Assembly: GCA_944390575.1 (NCBI GenBank) | Contig: CALXQJ010000010.1 | Span: 124,001 to 188,000, forward strand | DNA: 64,000 nucleotides | From: an uncultured Spirochaetota bacterium | Lineage (GTDB): Bacteria > Spirochaetota > Brachyspiria > Brachyspirales > Brachyspiraceae | Direction: 5' to 3' | Shown: positions 8,704 through 18,174 of the stretch, one piece after another | Layout: each line of letters starts with the position of its first letter | How positions within the stretch are numbered: position 1 is the stretch's first letter | Program-made: the position numbers and the translations under genes | Notes under the pieces: model-generated | The model's input: the letters and a program-made list of their open reading frames with translations, nothing else | The model's database searches: none | Told to the model about the DNA's origin: nothing

Positions 8704-10038
8704 TTAAACTTCATATTCAAACAAAAGATAAATATTACGAGGAGTATAAGTTATATCTTCAGTATTAACTTGCCAGTATGTTAGGTTTTCTATAGAAAAT
8801 AACCCTCTTTCACCTTCTTTTAATTTTATTTCTTCTTCATTGTGAGGAGTGTTTATAAGTGTAGCATCAAAATATCCATTATCATTAAAGTTATGCACTT
8901 CAAACCATAAATGCTCTATTTGCTTTTCACCAAATCCTAACTTTACTAAAAATTTAGTATTTTCTTCATTTTTATATTGTGTTAATAATTGTATAAAATA
9001 ATCTACCTTTTCAAAAGCAGCTTCTCTCATAAGAGATGTTTCAAAATTACTAAGCATAAATATTGGGTTGCTACTTAATTTTTCTCTATAATATTCTAAG
9101 CTATGATAATTATTATCATCATCTACAGCAATTAAAACTAATGTATCATTATTATATCTATCTTCTTTATTTACACCTATAAACTTATCATCTATATTAA
9201 TTTTTTTTATAGCCTCTTCAAAAGGGAATGTACACACCTTTACACCAAAAACAGCACCAAAAACAAGTCCATCAGGTGGAGTTCCTTTTTCTATAAATAA
9301 TTTAGCTACAGCATCTAAAAGCTCATTATAAACAGCTTTTGACTTATAAACACCTATAATCTCTAATTCATTAATTCCCATTCTATTAAGCCCTTTTGTG
9401 TATAGCCAATATTCTGCATTTTCTTTGTTGTCATCAATATTCTCATCATTATATACTGCATTTACAGTGTATAAATAATTTAAAGATGGTGGGTATTCAA
9501 ATGTTGCTGTATATGAAAGCCAAGCTCCTGAATAGGCATTATATGAAGATATATCTATAAATACAGATGTGTCTGCTACTATTGAGTTTATAAGTTTTAA
9601 TTGTCTTTGATAATCTTCTAAAGGAAAATTTTGAAACTCTGTTGTTATATGAATAGCATAATTTACTTCTAAACTTTCATTATATGATTTTTCATCTAAT
9701 GTTTTTTTGAATATATTTAAGTTGGAAGTGATTGTTTTTGCATCTATTAAAGCTATATAGAATGTAAGCTCATCATTTTTCTCTTCATCTTCAATATCAT
9801 CATTGTATTCTTCATCTATAGGTATATATTCTATAGTTACAGATACCTCCCATTTGGATTTATCTCTAATATATTTATTTTCTTCTATTATATTTAATTC
9901 TTTTACTATAAACTCTTCATTATGACTATATAATACATCTTTTAATTCATCTATACTAATATTATGATCATAGTCTTTAGAAAATATAGCACACATAACA
10001 GATTCAAACTTGTTGCTATTGAAGTTTTTACTTATCAT
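8704..10038 (-). CDS. Conserved hypothetical cytoplasmic protein (444 aa)
   Basis: I do not recognise the family. The 444-aa product has no signal peptide and no membrane helix. It is acidic, with an EEYNDDIEDEEKND patch near residue 80. Later segments such as PPDGLVFGAVFGVKVCTFPFEEA look like a folded alpha/beta protein. Candidate motifs for a catalytic site are not evident. Upstream (10039-10129) is AT-rich sequence before the tmRNA promoter. It stands alone on the minus strand. Confidence 0.6.
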   Translation of the reverse strand: MISKNFNSNKFESVMCAIFSKDYDHNISIDELKDVLYSHNEEFIVKELNIIEENKYIRDKSKWEVSVTIEYIPIDEEYNDDIEDEEKNDELTFYIALIDAKTITSNLNIFKKTLDEKSYNESLEVNYAIHITTEFQNFPLEDYQRQLKLINSIVADTSVFIDISSYNAYSGAWLSYTATFEYPPSLNYLYTVNAVYNDENIDDNKENAEYWLYTKGLNRMGINELEIIGVYKSKAVYNELLDAVAKLFIEKGTPPDGLVFGAVFGVKVCTFPFEEAIKKINIDDKFIGVNKEDRYNNDTLVLIAVDDDNNYHSLEYYREKLSSNPIFMLSNFETSLMREAAFEKVDYFIQLLTQYKNEENTKFLVKLGFGEKQIEHLWFEVHNFNDNGYFDATLINTPHNEEEIKLKEGERGLFSIENLTYWQVNTEDITYTPRNIYLLFEYEV

Positions 10039-10129
10039 ATATATTCTTTCCTAATTTCTTTTTGTATATTAATTATTAGAAATTATATATTAAAGAAATA
10101 AATAATACTATATATATTATAAAATGTTA

Positions 10130-10160
10130 TTGACTATTATAGTAAGTTTGATATTATAAT
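10130..10160 (+). promoter_or_regulatory. Probable sigma-70 promoter of the tmRNA gene
   Basis: TTGACT (10130-10135) is followed by TATTAT (10152-10157, 16-base spacing) and an overlapping TATAAT (10155-10160). The mature tmRNA 5' end at 10188 lies about 28 bases further, which fits RNase P processing of a short leader. Confidence 0.55.
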
Positions 10161-10187
10161 AAAAACACATATTGTTCTTTGATATTA

Positions 10188-10540
10188 GGGGATGCTTTGG
10201 CTTCGACTGCGATGGTTGAGTTATATTTTGCATAGTCGTGCTTGGTATATGCACGTAAAAATCATACCGTAAAATTAAGTGCAGACGAATACGCACTAGC
10301 AGCTTAATAGAAGCTGTCGCTGATATTTAAATTTGTCTATGGGTTTATTTATCGGCGTTGACCTACATAGAACTTGTATGAGGTGCCGTTTGAGCCTTAT
10401 ATTACGTATACTCAAGCTTAGCTTTTTAGTCTTTTTGCTTATCTTTTATTCTTTAAAGTGAATCTTTTTAAGATAAGATATGCTATGTAGACGAATATGG
10501 CGCGCTTCGTAGGACGCGGGTTCGAGTCCCGCCATCTCCA
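10188..10540 (+). ncRNA. ssrA: Transfer-messenger RNA (tmRNA)
   Basis: The 5' end GGGGATGCTTTGGCTTCGAC and the 3' end GGTTCGAGTCCCGCCATCTCC are the classic tmRNA ends. GGGGATG pairs with CATCTCC as a 7-bp acceptor stem (one G-U) with discriminator A at 10540; CCA is not encoded. The tag frame at 10281-10307 reads ADEYALAA and then TAA. The exact resume codon upstream of this is not settled from sequence alone. The RNA rescues stalled ribosomes, and the tagged proteins are ClpXP substrates; clpP and clpX lie at 24.6-26.5 kb. Confidence 0.97.
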
Positions 10541-10653
10541 GTATATATTCTATTTTTAATAAAATATAAATACACTTGTTGACTTTTTTATAATTATCAT
10601 TATTTAAAAAATAATAAAAAATATTTTTGCAAGTTTATTCTATTATAGTTTTT

Positions 10654-11376
10654 TTAAGTTCTCGCTACAGTAAGAACTCCTATATTTTCTATATAATTTA
10701 ATTTTCTTAATTCTTTGCACATCTCATTTATTGTGCTTCCTGTTGTAAATACATCATCTATTATAAGTATGTTTTTGCAGTCTTTATATTTATTTATTAT
10801 CTTTTTATTTATTTCAAAGGCATTTTTTATAGCTTCTTTTCTTTTTTCTTTGTCGCCAATACTACTAAGTGCTTTGGTATTCTTTTTTCTTAATACTAAA
10901 TTATCAATATACTTTATATTTAGCTTATCAGAAATTACTCTCGCTATAACTTCGCTTTGATTATATCCACGCTCCAAAAACCTTTTCTTTCCAAGTGGAA
11001 CATAAATTAAAGCGTCAAACTTTTTAATATACTCAGTGTAATGAAAGCTAAGTAAAACACCAAAATCAACACAAATCATATATCTATGTTCAAACTTCAT
11101 TTTATGAATAAGTCCTTTTGTTGTATTGTTATAATATAATAGAGATTTACATTCATCAAATAAATTATTCTCTATACTACATTCGCATACACTGTCTTTA
11201 TATTCTTTAACTTTTCCACACTTATCACACCTTATATACCCATCACTATGAATATAGTCCAATTTTCTATTTAAACACTCTATACAAATAGAGTTTATTC
11301 TATCATCAATAATAATATTAGAGCATAATAAACAATGATTTGGAAATATAAAAGATAAAATACTTTTTAGTAACAT
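10654..11376 (-). CDS. ComF-family phosphoribosyltransferase-like protein
   Basis: The 240-aa product starts at the ATG ending at 11376 (MLLKSILSFIFPNHCLLC). The frame is open 12 codons further to a TTG, but ComF proteins normally begin at this hydrophobic segment. An N-terminal Cys4 zinc ribbon is visible (CLLC, CIEC, then CDKC and CEC). The PRPP-binding loop IDDVFTTGST lies near residue 205, and YVPLGKKRFLERGYNQSE is the typical ComF middle block. In competent bacteria ComF acts in DNA uptake; outside them its role is unclear. It is convergent with the tmRNA gene. Confidence 0.85.
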   Translation of the reverse strand: MLLKSILSFIFPNHCLLCSNIIIDDRINSICIECLNRKLDYIHSDGYIRCDKCGKVKEYKDSVCECSIENNLFDECKSLLYYNNTTKGLIHKMKFEHRYMICVDFGVLLSFHYTEYIKKFDALIYVPLGKKRFLERGYNQSEVIARVISDKLNIKYIDNLVLRKKNTKALSSIGDKEKRKEAIKNAFEINKKIINKYKDCKNILIIDDVFTTGSTINEMCKELRKLNYIENIGVLTVART

Positions 11377-11468
11377 ATAGAGTAAGTATACATTAAAATA
11401 ACTAATTGACAATAATCACTTTTTAATATATAATAAACCCAAATTCAAAGAATATATGAGGTTGAAAT

Positions 11469-12212
11469 ATGTCAGGACACTCGAAATGGGCTACGATTAA
11501 ACATAAAAAAGCAGCAAATGATGCTAAGAAAGGTAAAATCTGGTCAAAAATAGCAAAAGAAATAACAATAGCTGTAAAAGAAGGGGGAAGCCCAGATCCA
11601 GCTCAAAACTCAAGACTTAGAATGGTTATCTTAAAGGCTAAAGGTACTAATATGCCTAATGATAATATTGATAGAGCTATTAAGAGAGGTAGCGGTGGTG
11701 CTGATGGTGTACAGATAGAAGAAATGTCTTATGAGGGTTATGCTCCTGGTGGTGTTGCTATTATTGTTGATGTTACTACTGATAATAAAAATAGAACAGC
11801 AGCTGAGATACGTTCTATATTTTCTAAAAATGGTGGAAACTTAGCTGAAAATGGTGCTGTTTCTTGGCAATTTAAAAAGAAGGCTAATGTTATTATACCT
11901 GCTAATGGTAAAACAGAAGAAGATTTAATGGATATTGTACTTGATGCTGGTGCTGAAGATATTGAACAGGCTGAGGATATGTTTGCAATTACTGGACCTA
12001 TGGAGTCTTTATCTACTATTGTTGATGCTTTAAGAGAGAATGGTATTGAACCTGAAACTGCTGAGATTGTACGTGTTGCTGATAATAATATGACTGTAGC
12101 TGAGGCTGATGCTAAAAAGGTTATGAAGATTATTTCTCTTTTTGAAGATCATGATGATGTTGCTGCTGTAGCTACTAATTTAGAGATTACTGATAATTTA
12201 ATAGAAGAATAA
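11469..12212 (+). CDS. yebC: YebC/PmpR/TACO1-family translation/transcription regulator
   Basis: The 247-aa protein has the unmistakable N-terminus MSGHSKWATIKHKKAANDAK and the following NIDRAIKRGSGG and YEGYAPGGVA blocks, and its length is standard. Family members bind DNA as regulators or, as recent work shows for relatives, assist translation of proline-rich stretches. It is a single gene on the plus strand, divergent from the ComF gene by about 90 bases, and is closed by a terminator at 12229. Confidence 0.93.
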   Translation: MSGHSKWATIKHKKAANDAKKGKIWSKIAKEITIAVKEGGSPDPAQNSRLRMVILKAKGTNMPNDNIDRAIKRGSGGADGVQIEEMSYEGYAPGGVAIIVDVTTDNKNRTAAEIRSIFSKNGGNLAENGAVSWQFKKKANVIIPANGKTEEDLMDIVLDAGAEDIEQAEDMFAITGPMESLSTIVDALRENGIEPETAEIVRVADNNMTVAEADAKKVMKIISLFEDHDDVAAVATNLEITDNLIEE

Positions 12213-12228
12213 ATAATTTTTTATATAC

Positions 12229-12274
12229 AAAAAAACCCGTTGTACTTTTTAAGTATGATGGGTTTTTATTTTTT
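12229..12274 (+). terminator. Rho-independent terminator after yebC
   Basis: The hairpin arms AAAAACCC and GGGTTTTT enclose partly paired GTACTT/AAGTA sequence, and a T-rich run (TTTTTATTTTTT) follows. It sits 17 bases after the yebC stop. Confidence 0.8.
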
Positions 12275-12306
12275 AACTCAATTTTATATTGACAATAGGA
12301 GGATAT

Positions 12307-12345
12307 ATGTTTAATATTTTAATAAAAAAGGAGTATATCTTATGA
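12307..12345 (+). CDS. Candidate 12-codon upstream ORF, translationally coupled to the next lipoprotein
   Basis: ATG at 12307 opens MFNILIKKEYIL and stops with TGA at 12343-12345, overlapping the lipoprotein ATG at 12342 as ATGA. It has its own strong GGAGG at 12298-12302, while the lipoprotein GGAG lies inside the small ORF. This arrangement would support coupling or a leader peptide. No conservation data are available, so it may be chance. Confidence 0.3.
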   Translation: MFNILIKKEYIL

Positions 12346-12797
12346 AACTAAAATTATTATTATTCACTATTTTTTCTTTACTTGTATTGTCTTGTTCTAA
12401 TAACAGTACTTCTAATGAAAATTTTAGTGTTACATTATCAGGCAGTGCAGGAACAGATAGTAATCCTTTAACAATAAAAGGAATTACTCAAGCAAATTTA
12501 AAGGATTCAGATAAGTATTCAGATAATTCTTTAGATCCTCTTAAAATAACTCCAGATTCTGCTCAGATAAGTAGTTATAGTGTTGTTTCAGTATCTGGAA
12601 CTTCTAAAAGTGGTTTAGAAGCTATGGATTTTATTTTTGATGGTTATAATAGAAAAGTTGGTGTAAAAAAAGGTACTATTTTTAATCCTACTTGGGGAAG
12701 TGAAACTTCTGAAATGGCTACTCTAACAGTAGAAGCTAAGGATAGTCAAGGAAATTCTTCTAAATTTGATATAAAGTTAAGCTTATCAGCAAAATAA
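12342..12797 (+). CDS. Small putative lipoprotein
   Basis: The 151-aa protein has signal sequence MKLKLLLFTIFSLLVLSC with lipobox LVLSC; the mature part starts at Cys18 and is Ser/Asn/Thr-rich. There is an SD GGAG 8 bases before the ATG. The mature ~130 residues contain SAGTDSNPLTIKGI and end in a beta-rich segment (TLTVEAKDSQGNSSKFDIKL), suggesting an Ig-like fold. It is likely surface or periplasmic. Function unknown. A terminator follows directly. Confidence 0.7.
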   Translation: MKLKLLLFTIFSLLVLSCSNNSTSNENFSVTLSGSAGTDSNPLTIKGITQANLKDSDKYSDNSLDPLKITPDSAQISSYSVVSVSGTSKSGLEAMDFIFDGYNRKVGVKKGTIFNPTWGSETSEMATLTVEAKDSQGNSSKFDIKLSLSAK

Positions 12798-12802
12798 AAA
12801 AA

Positions 12803-12839
12803 TAACCTACTATACTACTTTTAGCATAGTAGGTTTTTA
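12803..12839 (+). terminator. Rho-independent terminator after the lipoprotein gene
   Basis: The perfect 9-bp arms ACCTACTAT (12804-12812) and ATAGTAGGT (12826-12834) are followed by TTTTT. The next gene is convergent, so it may act in both directions. Confidence 0.85.
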
Positions 12840-12854
12840 TAATCTTATTTTTAC

Positions 12855-13688
12855 TTATGGCATTCTAACTACAGCATATAACACTATTGTTTTAGGAGTT
12901 ATATTTGCTTTTGGTATAGACTTTGTAGATGTAGCTTCTAACTCTATTTTTATTACACTTGCAGATTTGTATACATTGATATGTGGCTGTAGAGCTGCTG
13001 CTAATTCTCTTCTACCTTTCATAGTTACAGTTACTATCTCTTGAACTGACTGCATATTTCTCTCTAAATAGAAATCAAAAGCATTATTAGGTAATGATAC
13101 ACTTCTTAAATCTACTCTTCTACCATTATAGCCTATAAATTTTGTTACAACAGAGTTTCTTTCGAAATCATAAGGAGCTACTCCAGTAATAGATTTTACT
13201 GTAAATTTTAAACTTGAGTAAGAACCTGTAGAACATAAGTATGTAACATCCTTTCCATGCACACGGAATTTTAAAGAGTTGTTACCATAATCAAATCCAT
13301 TAACTCCTGTTACAATTAATGTATCAGAAACTTCTTGAGGACCTTTTGGCGTCTCCATTGTATACAACTCTAATGGTCTTGTTACATTTTCTGGTGGTTG
13401 TACTTCGCTACCTCCATTATTACCACTACCATTGTTACCATTATCTCCACCGTTGCTACCACTTCCACCATTTCCACCATCTGGGTTAGTAGTACCCCCA
13501 TTATCTCCATTGTCTTCACCATTATTATCATCATCAGGATTTGTAGTGTTGCTATCATCTGGATTATCTGTAGATGATGTAGAGTCATTAGATGATGATC
13601 CACTATTGATAGGTCTTGTTAGTTTTCCACCGACACAAGCGTATAAAAACATAATAGCGATAGAAACAATTAGTAATAGTTTTCTCAT
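12855..13688 (-). CDS. Putative lipoprotein with Asn/Gly/Asp-rich linker
   Basis: I choose the ATG ending at 13688 (MRKLLLIVSIAIMFLYAC). It has AAGGAT upstream and gives a clean lipoprotein signal with lipobox LYAC; the open frame extends 14 codons more without a better start. Residues ~25-100 are a low-complexity Ser/Asn/Asp/Gly linker (NGGSGSNGGDNG-type units). The remaining ~180 residues form a beta-rich domain containing VTGVNGFDYGNNSLKFRV. The architecture, lipid anchor plus flexible stalk plus folded head, suits a surface-exposed protein. Function unknown. Confidence 0.7.
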   Translation of the reverse strand: MRKLLLIVSIAIMFLYACVGGKLTRPINSGSSSNDSTSSTDNPDDSNTTNPDDDNNGEDNGDNGGTTNPDGGNGGSGSNGGDNGNNGSGNNGGSEVQPPENVTRPLELYTMETPKGPQEVSDTLIVTGVNGFDYGNNSLKFRVHGKDVTYLCSTGSYSSLKFTVKSITGVAPYDFERNSVVTKFIGYNGRRVDLRSVSLPNNAFDFYLERNMQSVQEIVTVTMKGRRELAAALQPHINVYKSASVIKIELEATSTKSIPKANITPKTIVLYAVVRMP

Positions 13689-13879
13689 AGTAATTATCCT
13701 TAATAAATATATTTTTTTAAACTTTTTCAAGCAAAAATACTATAAAAATTCTTTTTTTATATATGTTTTTGTGTATAAATGTGAAGTTTTATCACTTAAT
13801 ATTAGTATCGTATATTCTTGAGTTTTATTGATATTATTGTTATATTGATTAAGTAAAATAATTAATATTAGGAATATAA

Positions 13880-14350
13880 GTGATAACATTAGGAATAGAT
13901 CCTGGTTTTGCTAGATGTGGATATGCTTTAATTCAGTCAAAGAATTCTGTTTATAGTGTTGTATCATCAGGACTTATAGAAACATTTAATACAGAATTTT
14001 ATAATAATAGGCTTCTACATATTTATAATACTCTAAATGAAATCATAATAAAGTATAAACCAAATAATGCCTCTATAGAGGAATTATTTTTTTCTAAGAA
14101 TACAAAAACAGCATTAAAAGTAGCAGAAGCAAGAGGAGTGATAATTCTTTCTCTTACTATAAATAATATACCATTTACAGAGTATAAACCTAAAGAAATA
14201 AAGCAACAAATAACAGGAAATGGTAATGCTAATAAAGAAGCTGTTATAAAGATGATTAATTTATTTACTAATTCTAATATAAAACAAGATGATACTGCTG
14301 ATGCTGTTGCTATTGCTTTGGCACATTCTTCGAGAAATAGGTTTTTATAG
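13880..14350 (+). CDS. ruvC: Holliday junction endonuclease RuvC
   Basis: The 156-aa protein starts at GTG (13880), with AGGA upstream. It begins ITLGIDPGFARCGYA, carrying the first catalytic Asp. The second acidic residue is in SIEELFF, and the C-terminal acidic cluster is in KQDDTADAVAIALAH. Its length and motif order match RuvC of the RNase H fold, which cleaves Holliday junctions with RuvAB. No ruvAB is adjacent. It is divergent from the Asn/Gly-rich lipoprotein gene. Confidence 0.93.
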   Translation: MITLGIDPGFARCGYALIQSKNSVYSVVSSGLIETFNTEFYNNRLLHIYNTLNEIIIKYKPNNASIEELFFSKNTKTALKVAEARGVIILSLTINNIPFTEYKPKEIKQQITGNGNANKEAVIKMINLFTNSNIKQDDTADAVAIALAHSSRNRFL

Positions 14351-14448
14351 TTTATTTTTATTTATTGAAGTAATGATTATTTTTTATTATACTTAGTTTT
14401 TCTATTATACATATTTTTTAATAAAAAATAATAAGGGGTATATTTTAT

Positions 14449-16101
14449 ATGTCTAAAGAGTGGTTTAAGGAAGCTATTATTTATCAAATTTATCCAAGAA
14501 GTTTTAAGGATTCTAATGGAGATGGTATAGGCGATTTAAGAGGTGTTATAGAGAAAATTGATTATTTACATTCTCTTGGTATTAATGCTATATGGTTTTC
14601 ACCTATATATAGTTCTCCTAATGCGGATAATGGATATGATATATCTGATTATCAAAATATTATGGAAGAATTTGGTACTATGGAAGATTTTGATTTTCTT
14701 CTTGATAGGTGTAAAAAATTAAATATAAAAGTTATTATGGATTTAGTTGTTAATCATACTTCTGATGAGCATAGATGGTTTGTAGAATCAAAAAAATCTA
14801 AAGATAATGATAAGAGTGACTATTATATATGGAGAGATTCTAAGAATGGTAAAGAGCCTAATAATTGGGAATCTTTTTTTAGTGGAAGTGCTTGGAAGTG
14901 GTGTGAGGATAGAAAGCAGTATTATTTACATTTATTTAATGAAAAACAGCCTGATTTAAATTGGAAGTGTGAAGCTTTAAAAAAAGAAATATTTGATATG
15001 ATAGAGTGGTGGATAAAAAAAGGAGTTGATGGATTTAGAATAGATGCTATAAGTTATCTTGCAAAGCCTGAGGGACTACCAGATTCTACAAAGCCTGCTA
15101 CTCATAAAGATGGATATGTACTTGATCCTGAGATTACTGCTAATCTTATAGAAAATCATAAATTAATTAATGAAATGAATATTAAATTATTTTCTAAATA
15201 TTCAATACCTACTGTTGGAGAAGTTAGCTGTGTTACTCCACAAAGTGCAAGAGATTATGTACTTGAGAGTAGAAAAGAGTTTGATATGATTATACCTTTT
15301 ATTCATCCACAAGTTGAGATAGATACTTGGAGTGTTGAAGTTTTGAGAAATAGAATGCGTGAATGGTATGAGGCATTAAAGGATGGAGGATGGTGGGCAC
15401 AGTTTTTGAGTAATCATGATAAGCCTAGACAAGTTTCTTTGTATGGAAATGATAAAGAATATAGAGTAGAGTCTGCTAAGTTAATAGCTACTATTATACA
15501 TACTTCTTATGGCACTCCTTTTATATATCAAGGTGAAGAGATAGGTATGACTAATGCTTATTTTGATAATATAGAAGATTATGATGATGTTGATATGAAA
15601 AGCTTTTATTATAAACTTACAAATGGTATAAGTGATAATAAAGAAATAGAAAATATATTTAAAAAACTACAAGTTGCAAGTAGAGATAATGCAAGAACTC
15701 CTATGCAGTGGGATAGTAGTGAGTATGCTGGATTTTCTACATCAAAGCCTTGGATTAAGGTTAATCCAAACTACAAAGATATTAATGTAGAAAAAGATAT
15801 AGAGAATAAAAATTCTATTTATCATTATTATAAAAAACTAATAAGCTTAAGAAAGAATAATAAAGTTATAGTGTATGGAGACTATAAAGATATTTACTTT
15901 GATGATAGTAATATATTTGCTTATGAGAGAAACTATAATGGAGATAGAATTATTATTATAAATAATTTTTCTAACAGAAGTAGTAGCATACATTTAGATT
16001 ATAATATTAAAGAGATACTTCTATCTAACTATAATATAGAATCTTTAAATACATCTAAAGAATTAAAGCCTTATGAGTCTATTGTATTTAGAGTTCATTA
16101 A
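14449..16101 (+). CDS. GH13 alpha-glucosidase (oligo-1,6-glucosidase type)
   Basis: The 550-aa cytoplasmic protein begins MSKEWFKEAIIYQIYPRSF. GH13 motifs appear in order: DLVVNHTSD (region I), GFRIDAI (nucleophile Asp, region II), VGEVS (acid/base Glu, region III) and FLSNHDKPR (region IV). This pattern fits the oligo-1,6-glucosidase, alpha-glucosidase, trehalose-6-phosphate hydrolase group. The calcium-binding-like DSNGDGIGDL loop is present near residue 21. The neighbour 36 bases downstream is a sugar:cation symporter, so the pair probably imports and hydrolyses an alpha-glucoside without phosphorylation. The exact sugar is not readable. Confidence 0.88.
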   Translation: MSKEWFKEAIIYQIYPRSFKDSNGDGIGDLRGVIEKIDYLHSLGINAIWFSPIYSSPNADNGYDISDYQNIMEEFGTMEDFDFLLDRCKKLNIKVIMDLVVNHTSDEHRWFVESKKSKDNDKSDYYIWRDSKNGKEPNNWESFFSGSAWKWCEDRKQYYLHLFNEKQPDLNWKCEALKKEIFDMIEWWIKKGVDGFRIDAISYLAKPEGLPDSTKPATHKDGYVLDPEITANLIENHKLINEMNIKLFSKYSIPTVGEVSCVTPQSARDYVLESRKEFDMIIPFIHPQVEIDTWSVEVLRNRMREWYEALKDGGWWAQFLSNHDKPRQVSLYGNDKEYRVESAKLIATIIHTSYGTPFIYQGEEIGMTNAYFDNIEDYDDVDMKSFYYKLTNGISDNKEIENIFKKLQVASRDNARTPMQWDSSEYAGFSTSKPWIKVNPNYKDINVEKDIENKNSIYHYYKKLISLRKNNKVIVYGDYKDIYFDDSNIFAYERNYNGDRIIIINNFSNRSSSIHLDYNIKEILLSNYNIESLNTSKELKPYESIVFRVH

Positions 16102-16137
16102 AAAAATATATTATTATAATAATTTGGAGATTATAAA

Positions 16138-17481
16138 ATGAAAGTTAGTTTATTTGAGAAAATAGGCTATGGTATAGGAGATTTAGCTTGCAATCTAATA
16201 TTCTCTACAGCTACATCATATCTTATGTATTATTATACGGATATAGCATTAATACCCTCATCATCTATAGCTACTTTATTTTTAATAGCAAGAGTGTGGG
16301 ATGCTATTAATGATCCTATAATGGGAATTATTGTAGATAAAACAAATACTCGTTTTGGTAAGTTTAGACCTTATATTTTATTTGGTTCTTTTATTTTAGC
16401 TTTATTTGCATTTTTATTATTTACAGTTCCCGTGGATGCGAATAATTCTTCAAAACTTATATATGTTTATATTACATATATAGGTTTTGGTATGAGTTAT
16501 ACTTTGGTAAATATTCCATATTCTGCATTAACTTCTGCTATGAGTGATGATACTGTTGAGAGAACTAAGATAACTACTGTTAGAATGATATTTGCTGTAT
16601 TAAGTGGTTTTGCAGTGTCTCAGGTATGGAATTTGGTAAAGTTATTTGATACTCCTGTTATTGGATATAGATATACTAATGCTGTTATAGGTATAGTTTC
16701 TATTATTTTATTTGCTATTTGTTTTTTTACTACAAAAGAGATAGTTGTTATAAAAAGCACAAATAAAAAATTCTTTATTAAAGAGGAGTTTAAGGCTATA
16801 ACACAAAATACACCTCTTATTATTATCACAGTTGTATTTATGTTGATTTTGATAGCTGGATTTGTTATCTTTGGAGTTAATATATATTTCTTTAAATATA
16901 ACTTAAAAAGAGAAGATCTAATACCAACAGCTTTGATGCTTAATACAATATCTACAGCATTAGGAATGCTTACAGTTCCTTATATTACAAAATTATTAGG
17001 TAAGAAAAAAGCTGGAGTTATAACTTTATTCTTATTTGGTTTATTTAATTTACTTTTCTTTGTTAATTATAAAACAATAAATTCTATTAACTTATATTTT
17101 ATAATAATAGTTATAGCTGGTATTTTTAATTCTTATACTTGGTCTTTAGGTTGGTCTATGATTCCTGACACTATAGAGTATGCTGAGTATAAGGTTGGTT
17201 TTAGAGCTGAAGGACTTATTTATTCTATGTATAGTTTTGGTCAAAAAATGGGTATAGCTTTGGCTGGTCTTATTTCTGGTGTGGCATTAGATTTTATAGG
17301 GTATAAAGCTAATAATTTAGAGCAAACTCAATTTTCTTTAGATGGTATAGCTTTTTTAAGAGGTGGGATTCCTTTTATATTATGTATTTTAGCTATTATT
17401 ATTATATCTTTTTATCCTTTAAATGAGAAAAGATATGAGCAAATATCTAGGGAGTTAAAAACAAGAAAAAATAATATATAA
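16138..17481 (+). CDS. GPH-family (MelB-like) sugar:cation symporter
   Basis: The 447-aa, 12-helix membrane protein begins KVSLFEKIGYGIGDLACNL, the typical GPH N-terminus. It also has the RVWDAINDPIMGIIVDKTNTRFGKFRPYI region (cation-site Asp residues and the loop 2-3 motif) and PYSALTSAMSDD. The family transports glycosides, pentosides or hexuronides with Na+ or H+. It is in an apparent operon with the GH13 glucosidase. No GPH-linked EIIA domain is present at the C-terminus. Confidence 0.88.
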   Translation: MKVSLFEKIGYGIGDLACNLIFSTATSYLMYYYTDIALIPSSSIATLFLIARVWDAINDPIMGIIVDKTNTRFGKFRPYILFGSFILALFAFLLFTVPVDANNSSKLIYVYITYIGFGMSYTLVNIPYSALTSAMSDDTVERTKITTVRMIFAVLSGFAVSQVWNLVKLFDTPVIGYRYTNAVIGIVSIILFAICFFTTKEIVVIKSTNKKFFIKEEFKAITQNTPLIIITVVFMLILIAGFVIFGVNIYFFKYNLKREDLIPTALMLNTISTALGMLTVPYITKLLGKKKAGVITLFLFGLFNLLFFVNYKTINSINLYFIIIVIAGIFNSYTWSLGWSMIPDTIEYAEYKVGFRAEGLIYSMYSFGQKMGIALAGLISGVALDFIGYKANNLEQTQFSLDGIAFLRGGIPFILCILAIIIISFYPLNEKRYEQISRELKTRKNNI

Positions 17482-17549
17482 ATAATAGTTATTTTTTTAT
17501 CTATATATTATAATGCTTCTTCATTATTAAAATTATTGAGGATAAATAT

Positions 17550-18134
17550 ATGAAAAATATTTTATTAATAAATGGTGGTAAAAAATTTGCACATTCTGAA
17601 GGAAGACTTTCAAATACACTACATAATGTAGCTAAAGATACTTTATTAGAATTGGGATATAACATAGAAGAAACTATTATAGACAGTGGATATGATATTA
17701 ACACTGAAATTGAAAAGATATTAAAAGCAGATGTACTAATTTATCAGCTTCCTGCTTGGTGGATGAGTGTACCTTGGACTGTGAAAAAATATATAGATGA
17801 AGTTTATACAGAAGGGCATGGTAAGTTTTATACTTCAGATGGTAGAACTAGTAGTGATGATTCTAAGAAGTATGGCTCTGGAGGATTACTTCATAATAAG
17901 AAAGTAATGCTTTCTGTTACTTGGAATGCTCCTATTAATGCATTTGAGGATGTTGATAATTTTTTTGAAGGTGTTGGAGCTGATGGGGTTTATTCTCATT
18001 TTTATAAGATTCATCAATTTATGGGTATGAGTAAACTTCCTATTTATATTTGTAATGATGTTATTAAAAATCCTACTATAGATATTTATATTGAAAATTA
18101 TAAGAAACACTTGACTAATATATTTAAGAAGTAG
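17550..18134 (+). CDS. mdaB: MdaB-like NAD(P)H:quinone oxidoreductase (flavodoxin fold)
   Basis: The 194-aa protein begins KNILLINGGKKFAHSEGRLS (phosphate-binding loop of flavodoxin-like reductases). It has LPAWWMSVPWTVKKYIDEV, the MdaB signature for FAD and nicotinamide binding, and FEGVGADGVYSHFYKIHQF near the C-terminus. This is close to E. coli MdaB in length and motif order. The enzyme makes two-electron reductions of quinones and could protect against oxidative or nitro stress. The next gene, 40 bases downstream, is another oxidoreductase. Confidence 0.82.
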   Translation: MKNILLINGGKKFAHSEGRLSNTLHNVAKDTLLELGYNIEETIIDSGYDINTEIEKILKADVLIYQLPAWWMSVPWTVKKYIDEVYTEGHGKFYTSDGRTSSDDSKKYGSGGLLHNKKVMLSVTWNAPINAFEDVDNFFEGVGADGVYSHFYKIHQFMGMSKLPIYICNDVIKNPTIDIYIENYKKHLTNIFKK

Positions 18135-18174
18135 ATTTGTTAAGTAAGTTATATTTTTATAAGGACAATATTAT

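Noticed and set aside
13382-13821. Pro/Leu-rich and Met/Val-rich frames
   Set aside because: They are shadows of the Asn/Gly/Asp linker of the lipoprotein at 12855-13688.
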